Source: SIG351 sp045627045 (GTDB lineage Bacteria > Bacillota > Clostridia > HGM11327). From it: DNA of 29,575 nucleotides. How positions within the stretch are numbered: position 1 is the first letter of the stretch; every line of letters starts with the position of its first letter. Positions 25,801-29,575 of the stretch are shown here, in pieces. The stretch is from positions 1 through 29,575 of the forward strand of contig JAZQMY010000059.1 in assembly GCA_045627045.1 (NCBI GenBank), written 5' to 3'. Under the pieces are notes generated by a model. That model had not been told where the DNA came from, did not search any database, and was given only the letters and a program-made list of their open reading frames with translations. A program made the position numbers and the translations under genes.

Positions 25801-28800
25801 TTCTATCCGACATTCACGTCGAATATCACTGCCCTTTATTATGCAACTCCGCTCTGGAAGGCAGTAATGAATGTTCTCCATGAAGGACTTGATGGCTCAA
25901 AGATTTATACCACTATGCCTGACGATGTTATCGAGGTAACGATATGCGGCGTATCAGGTAAGCTCCCGAACGGTGATGCCTGCGAACACGATCAGCACGT
26001 AGGTAACGGTTATTACACTTACGGCCTCAAGACAGAATACTTCATCAAGGGCACAGAGCCTACTGAAGTCTGCGATATGCACTCAACAGAGCTCTTTTGT
26101 ACGCAGACAAATATGCTCGCAAATGAGTATTGTAATGAAGAATGCGTAGAGGAAAGAACAGTCGTTATTCTTGAATCCGATTCAGAATATTTAAGACTCC
26201 TCGGAACATCATATGAGTACCTTCTCTTTGATTACTTCCCGGTATTCTATCTTAACGGAACTCCTTACATGGTTGTAAAGAATTCAAAGGGCGAATATGA
26301 GGGCTATATCAAGGGCGATAAATGTATCTGCCAGCTTCACTCAAAGGAAACACAGAACGTTATTGAAGAAAAAGAAAAGATGCTTGAAAAGGCAAATGAG
26401 CTTATCGATGAGATTTACGATACTGCGGCTTCTGGACGTTACAAGCCATATGTCGGATCTGTTCAGTATTCACAAATCAATGCCGAATACGATCATCTTA
26501 TGGAATGCATTAACAGACCTGTTTACTCATTAAACGATAAAGAGAAGATTTACAACCAGAATGAAGCACAGGAAGCTTATAATGCACTCAAGTCACTTGC
26601 AGATTCGATCTTCGACGGCATCGACGAGAAGCTTCAGCTCAAGGATAAATATGTCCTCAAGGGAAATGAACTTGCGGCTGAAATCAGATCAAATCTCCTC
26701 AAGAAGAAGTATGCATATGTTGTTACAACAGACGAGATAATCGATATCAACAATGCTATTGCAGAATTCAATGCGGTTCTTGATCTTCCTGTTTACTCGG
26801 AGGATGAGAGTCAAGAGCTCTTCGACGTCGAAAATGCAAACAAGGCTTATTCAGATCTCGAGACAAAGGCTGACAAGCTGTTTGCAAAGCTTGACGAAAG
26901 ATATGAAAAGCACGGCGGTTCGAAGGATCCTGCCGCTGTAACGCCCACAACAACAAGCAGCACAAAGAAGATAAGCGGTATCAATTCAAAGTACGCAGTC
27001 CTCATCAATGCGGCTTCGGGCGAGATAATAGCAAACATCAATTCAAGCCAGAAGATGCAGCCTGGACTTATGTCCAACGTTGTATTTGCAATGGTTGTAA
27101 GTGACTATTGCGAGAGCCACGGCGTGAACATTAACACAGAGTATATCACTATCACGAGTGATATATTGAGAAAGACTTCAGAGCTCGGTCTCGGAACGGC
27201 AGGCTTCAAGGCAGGAGAAATTGTAAGCATACGCGATCTTATCGCATCAACAATCGTTTCTGCCGGAGGCGAGTCACTTGTAGCTCTTGCAGAATATTTC
27301 ACAGAATCAACTGATGTGTTCGTTGAGCTTATGAACAATAAAGCGATCATGCTCGGCTTGTCTGATACACATTTTGTAAATTGCATCGGAAAAGATGATG
27401 CAGATCAGTACACCACCGCAAACGATATGGCAGTAATTCTTGCTTATGCATATAATTACGACCTTATCAAGACCACGATGATGACTGATACATACACTTA
27501 TGCAAAGACAAACAAGTCTTCACAGAGAATTGTAAAGAGTATGTTCAATACGTACCGTACTTCTTACGATTCATACCTCCCGAATTCATCACTTGAAAAT
27601 GCTTCCGAATTCGGTGGAAAGCCTTCCAACTCCGATGCAGACAAGTACGGACTCCTTTCATTCGCAAAGGATGAGCTCGGAAACGTATACATCCTTGTAA
27701 CAGGCAAGGCACAGACGTCAAAGGGCGTAGTTGAGGATTACATCTACATCTACGAAGAATATGCAGATCTCCAGGCTGAGATAATTCTCCCTGATCCTTC
27801 AAGAGATCCTGTAATTCCGACTGAAGACGGTCTGACACAGAAGATAGATGACATTGCCTCAAAGTATGCAGTGCTTATAGATGCCGAAACAGGAAGAGTG
27901 ATTGCAAAGTCTAACTCCGACACTGTAATGTATCCTGCATCACTTACGAAGATAATGGCGGCAATCGTTGCTTATGAGCATACAGAGAAGTACGGAATTG
28001 ATATTGACAATACATACGTTGAGATCACGCAGAACATTGTCGATGCGGTAGAGAGCGCAAATCTTTCAGCCGTTGGCTTCAAGGCAGGCGAGAAGGTCAA
28101 GGTCAAGGATCTCTTCTATGCGGCACTGCTTCCGTCAGGCGCTGATGCTGTTCTTGCTCTTGCACAGTTCTGCGCAGGCACGGAAGAAGACTTTGTAGGC
28201 ATGATGAATGCTAAGTCACTCCGAATGAATCTTGTCAATACAAACTTCACTAATTGCACAGGACTTCACGATGATAATCATTACAGTACAGCACAGGATA
28301 TGGCTGTCATTACTGCTTATGCTTACGGCGTTGACTTCCTCAGAGGTGTTCTTGAGCAGGATTATTACACGCTTTCAGCAACGAATAAGTCAGGCACAAG
28401 AAAGATCGAGTCCGGCGTAAACGGCAGAAGAAGAACCTACAATTCATCTCTGGCTGAATCCCAGATAGCAAATGCTTCTGAATTCGGTGGCAAGACAGGT
28501 CTCACAAATGAAGCAGGCTATTGCCTTGCAACATTCGTTAAGGATAATAACGGCAAGGGATATGTGCTTATTACTTGCGATGCAAAGACGAGCAATGAAA
28601 CAGTTTCCGATTATCTGAAGATTTATGAGATGTACACTGATCTCAGGCTCACAAGAACAGATAAAAATGCTCTCAAGCCTTACAGTGATTCAGAGACTAT
28701 CACTATATCAGGCATTACTTCAACCTCCGGCTTGGTTATCGACACCAAGACCGGAAGAAGAATTGCAGGAAAGAGCTCGTTTACGAAGATTTATCCTGCA

Positions 28801-29575
28801 TCTTTGACAAAGCTTCTCACTGCAACGGTAATTCTTGATTACTTTGAGGCTAACGGAATTGATATTGAAGTTACTACGGTAACAGTTTCGTCCGGTGCGG
28901 TTTCAAAGGCTGCTGTTTCTGCCGGCTTCAAGTCAGGCGAACAGGTCAGAATCAAGGATCTCCTTGCCGGAATGCTTGTTGCGGACGGCGATGATGCGGC
29001 TTATGCACTTGCTGAATATTGCTTTGGCTCCGAATATTCAACAGTTTTGAGAATGAACGCAAAAGCAAAACAGCTCGGACTTGAGAACTCTCATTTTGAG
29101 AACTGCACAGGTGCGGCAAATGAAAACAACTATACAACACTGAACGATATGGCAGTTATCCTTCTGAATGCTTATAACAAGTCTGTTCTCAAGGAAATGC
29201 TTACAGCAGAGAAGTATACATTTGAAGGAACAAACAAGCAGTCTTCAAGAACGGAAGAAAGCATGTTTGCAAAGCTCAGAAAGGAATACAGCTCAGATCT
29301 TGCTGATTCACTTCCTGCCAATGCTGTTGCTTACGGAGGTGTGTTCGGATACTCGTCAGGTACAAAGGCTTGCATACTGACATTTGCAGAGGATGAATTC
29401 GGCAAATTGATAATTGTCGGTACAGCCAATGCAGATAAAGAGAATGCCGCAGTCAAGGATCAGAAGTCACTTTATGACAGATTCGCCGGACTTGAAGCTA
29501 AGGTGGCTCCTACACCGACGCCAACGCCAACTCCGACGCCAACTCCGACACCACCGCCAACTCCCCCCCCAACCC
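22831..29575 (+). CDS. Class A penicillin-binding protein fused to three tandem S11 carboxypeptidase-like domains (3' end missing)
   Basis: 2248 codons, still open at the window edge. The start is TTG at 22831; an in-frame TAA lies at 22807 and no ATG or GTG comes between. AAAGG is 14 bases upstream, longer than ideal, so the start is moderately sure. Domain order: basic cytoplasmic region 1-360; one membrane segment ~364-392; GT51 glycosyltransferase with EDESFFEHSG (catalytic Glu455) and GGSTLTQQ; transpeptidase with SSIK (772-775), SMN (831-833) and KTGT (961-964); Cys-bearing C-terminal domain; two ~80-residue helical repeats (1188-1267, 1278-1357); three S11-like domains (~1384-1650, ~1675-1940, ~1963-2225); Thr-Pro tail. 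It should polymerise and crosslink peptidoglycan outside the membrane. S11 domain 2 could also trim D-Ala; domains 1 and 3 lack key residues. Confidence 0.93.
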   Translation, partial: MSEPNNNNKSSEKKYKRENTSAAGSENKNGGFFSKLKNETVTIAKTAGKEISAISVAAWKAVKKTTKTAVSETKELSGKIWSDTKKFSKNVWSETKKLSSKVWSGVKSGISKAFTAIKGAAKKVGVAAAGVFASVKKAVTGKQITPEEKAQKEALKKAEAERKAQLKAEKQAKKQAEKEAKRKSKEEAEAKKKEQIAAAAAVGVVAAGAAVSTAVASSKSENNAETVGAEAQPEVESEVQPEDETVVVPPVVGYVQPAPKAETVKKPASEAPSEKASEPEYANAAFVPENDNNDLSETIVAGSAAAGVVAAAGKANKASDPALINFSDKSRLVHREPKIKKTNEEEPVKKGNSMWVRDRRPFFGVSIAIAVIRLSILLVCLVGFACLGLGLGVVRAYIASAPELSVEKIENNDQTSYIYDGDGNLLMEYYNLENRTWASYDEIPTMLKYAVVAAEDESFFEHSGFNFRRIVASALSNFTSSSVSGGSTLTQQVLKLTLLTSQQTYKRKIQEIYLAYQLEKQYSKEDILEWYMNIMPMGGLLYGVKAAAEDYFDKELDELTLQECAVLAGMTNAPTLYNPRLCMKSEEDGGFGEKGRTRLYARANYVLTQMYAVGFITQEEYEANLFDVTDIESDQILVTSASKTYTYEHKYYVEYVLSELVERLMEVNNWSGTTGQEQAYSLIRSGGLKIYTALDVDLQTRVEDTVYNFEKWPTLSDPTKYVTSAGVIQPQCAVIAIDNKTGYLAAIVGGRTEPTARLQLNRAYQSILALGSSIKPMSVYAPALDQGKMSNMVIENIPASISGWVSPTGYPRNSDNIYYGPTVISYALVKSMNIPTVRILMTRLGVSTSYSYLKSLNFSEDALSMSPSALALGSTGGYLIDSVSAFASLANDGVYREPLSILQIVDKNGNTVFSIENQLYRKVFKSSTVYIISSWLHRAVTQPEAAITISLENEEIEVAGKTGTNESGRGIGFIGYSHYYTCGLWIGHDDFYPTFTSNITALYYATPLWKAVMNVLHEGLDGSKIYTTMPDDVIEVTICGVSGKLPNGDACEHDQHVGNGYYTYGLKTEYFIKGTEPTEVCDMHSTELFCTQTNMLANEYCNEECVEERTVVILESDSEYLRLLGTSYEYLLFDYFPVFYLNGTPYMVVKNSKGEYEGYIKGDKCICQLHSKETQNVIEEKEKMLEKANELIDEIYDTAASGRYKPYVGSVQYSQINAEYDHLMECINRPVYSLNDKEKIYNQNEAQEAYNALKSLADSIFDGIDEKLQLKDKYVLKGNELAAEIRSNLLKKKYAYVVTTDEIIDINNAIAEFNAVLDLPVYSEDESQELFDVENANKAYSDLETKADKLFAKLDERYEKHGGSKDPAAVTPTTTSSTKKISGINSKYAVLINAASGEIIANINSSQKMQPGLMSNVVFAMVVSDYCESHGVNINTEYITITSDILRKTSELGLGTAGFKAGEIVSIRDLIASTIVSAGGESLVALAEYFTESTDVFVELMNNKAIMLGLSDTHFVNCIGKDDADQYTTANDMAVILAYAYNYDLIKTTMMTDTYTYAKTNKSSQRIVKSMFNTYRTSYDSYLPNSSLENASEFGGKPSNSDADKYGLLSFAKDELGNVYILVTGKAQTSKGVVEDYIYIYEEYADLQAEIILPDPSRDPVIPTEDGLTQKIDDIASKYAVLIDAETGRVIAKSNSDTVMYPASLTKIMAAIVAYEHTEKYGIDIDNTYVEITQNIVDAVESANLSAVGFKAGEKVKVKDLFYAALLPSGADAVLALAQFCAGTEEDFVGMMNAKSLRMNLVNTNFTNCTGLHDDNHYSTAQDMAVITAYAYGVDFLRGVLEQDYYTLSATNKSGTRKIESGVNGRRRTYNSSLAESQIANASEFGGKTGLTNEAGYCLATFVKDNNGKGYVLITCDAKTSNETVSDYLKIYEMYTDLRLTRTDKNALKPYSDSETITISGITSTSGLVIDTKTGRRIAGKSSFTKIYPASLTKLLTATVILDYFEANGIDIEVTTVTVSSGAVSKAAVSAGFKSGEQVRIKDLLAGMLVADGDDAAYALAEYCFGSEYSTVLRMNAKAKQLGLENSHFENCTGAANENNYTTLNDMAVILLNAYNKSVLKEMLTAEKYTFEGTNKQSSRTEESMFAKLRKEYSSDLADSLPANAVAYGGVFGYSSGTKACILTFAEDEFGKLIIVGTANADKENAAVKDQKSLYDRFAGLEAKVAPTPTPTPTPTPTPTPPPTPPPT
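23041..23172 (+). repeat. Four 11-residue repeats in the PBP N-terminus
   Basis: Codons 71-114 encode SETKELSGKIW, SDTKKFSKNVW, SETKKLSSKVW and a weaker SGVKSGISKAF. The shared pattern is Ser-x-Thr-Lys-Lys, Ser at position 7 and Trp at 11. It should form a basic amphipathic helix in the cytoplasm. Confidence 0.8.
26392..26901 (+). repeat. Tandem ~80-residue helical repeat linking PBP and S11 domains
   Basis: Residues 1188-1267 and 1278-1357 align without gaps: NEL..EI, KY/RY then YV, an IN in mid-repeat, then PVYS, IYN or LFD, AY..L, AD and F..DE. Both copies are Glu/Lys/Ala-rich and helical, somewhat like FIVAR modules. It is a diverged internal duplication that probably acts as a spacer. 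Confidence 0.75.
26980..27777 (+). other. S11 domain 1 of the PBP fusion: inactive by motif loss
   Basis: Begins SKYAVLINAASGEIIA as in D-Ala-D-Ala carboxypeptidases. The place of SLTK holds LMSN (Leu1413, Asn1416), the second motif reads AGG instead of SGN, and KTG is KPS (1597-1599). The fold appears kept through GFKAGEIVSIRDLIAS and the ASEFGG strand, so it may bind without cutting. Confidence 0.8.
27847..28650 (+). other. S11 domain 2 of the PBP fusion: likely active
   Basis: SLTK (Ser1704, Lys1707), SGA in place of SGN (1769-1771) and KTG (1888-1890) are in the right order and spacing for a D-Ala-D-Ala carboxypeptidase. The Asn to Ala change in the second motif is unusual and could lower activity. 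Confidence 0.8.
28705..29500 (+). other. S11 domain 3 of the PBP fusion: partly degenerate
   Basis: SLTK is present (Ser1991, Lys1994). The second motif is DGD (2052-2054) and the KTG place reads VFG (2171-2173). It might still be acylated by beta-lactams or bind stem peptides, but normal turnover is doubtful. Confidence 0.75.
29506..29575 (+). repeat. Thr-Pro-rich low-complexity tract at the contig edge
   Basis: Alternating ACN and CCN codons encode a Thr-Pro tail behind the third S11 domain. The last ~20 bases turn into a C-rich run, which may be sequencing or assembly error. The sequence ends here without a stop codon. Confidence 0.85.

Noticed and set aside
29506..29575. CRISPR-like or DNA-level satellite at the window end
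   Set aside because: The repeat unit is a few bases, keeps the reading frame and encodes Thr-Pro, so it is a protein linker.

Overview
The window reads as a chromosomal contig end from an anaerobic, endospore-forming member of the Clostridia (Oscillospiraceae/Ruminococcaceae-like). The evidence is a complete spoIIIAA-AH operon, a low-to-moderate GC content, consensus-like Bacillota promoters, strong AGGAGG-type ribosome binding sites, intracellular glycosidases of the gut-commensal kind and a clostridial class A penicillin-binding protein. The species cannot be named from the sequence. No tRNA, rRNA, CRISPR array, insertion sequence or phage gene was seen, and no gene-free stretch exceeds about 240 bases.

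Layout. (1) 27-6609, plus strand, tightly packed: an (alpha/alpha)6-barrel glycosidase, fumarase (fumC), malic enzyme, rsmE and mtaB. FumC and malic enzyme together give fumarate to malate to pyruvate. RsmE and MtaB modify 16S rRNA and tRNA. (2) 6610-7510: a leader with a possible 25-codon peptide overlapping competing hairpins, then a GNAT acetyltransferase and a strong terminator. (3) 7489-9217, minus strand: a small single-pass membrane protein and cysS, the latter with a clean sigma-A promoter. (4) 9298-14014, minus strand: the eight-gene spoIIIA operon with a sigma-E-like promoter at its head and a terminator at its tail. (5) 14040-16515: a divergently transcribed GH95 alpha-fucosidase/galactosidase with a palindromic operator candidate. 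(6) 16563-22646: an ABC exporter pair whose two half-transporters each begin with a cytosolic domain and a four-cysteine zinc ribbon, with a DUF1854 protein between them and a YlmH-type S4 RNA-binding protein behind. (7) 22685 to the window end: one very large open reading frame, still open at the edge (2248 codons seen).

The most remarkable object is that last gene. It encodes a class A penicillin-binding protein (GT51 glycosyltransferase plus transpeptidase, all key motifs present). This is followed by a duplicated helical linker, three tandem D-Ala-D-Ala carboxypeptidase-like (peptidase S11) domains and a Thr-Pro-rich tail at which the contig stops. Only the middle S11 domain keeps both the SxxK and KTG motifs; the first has lost all of them and the third keeps only SxxK. 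This suggests a single polypeptide that builds, crosslinks and trims or merely binds peptidoglycan. Its roughly 360-residue cytoplasmic N-terminus carries an 11-residue repeat and a Lys/Ala/Glu-rich coiled coil.
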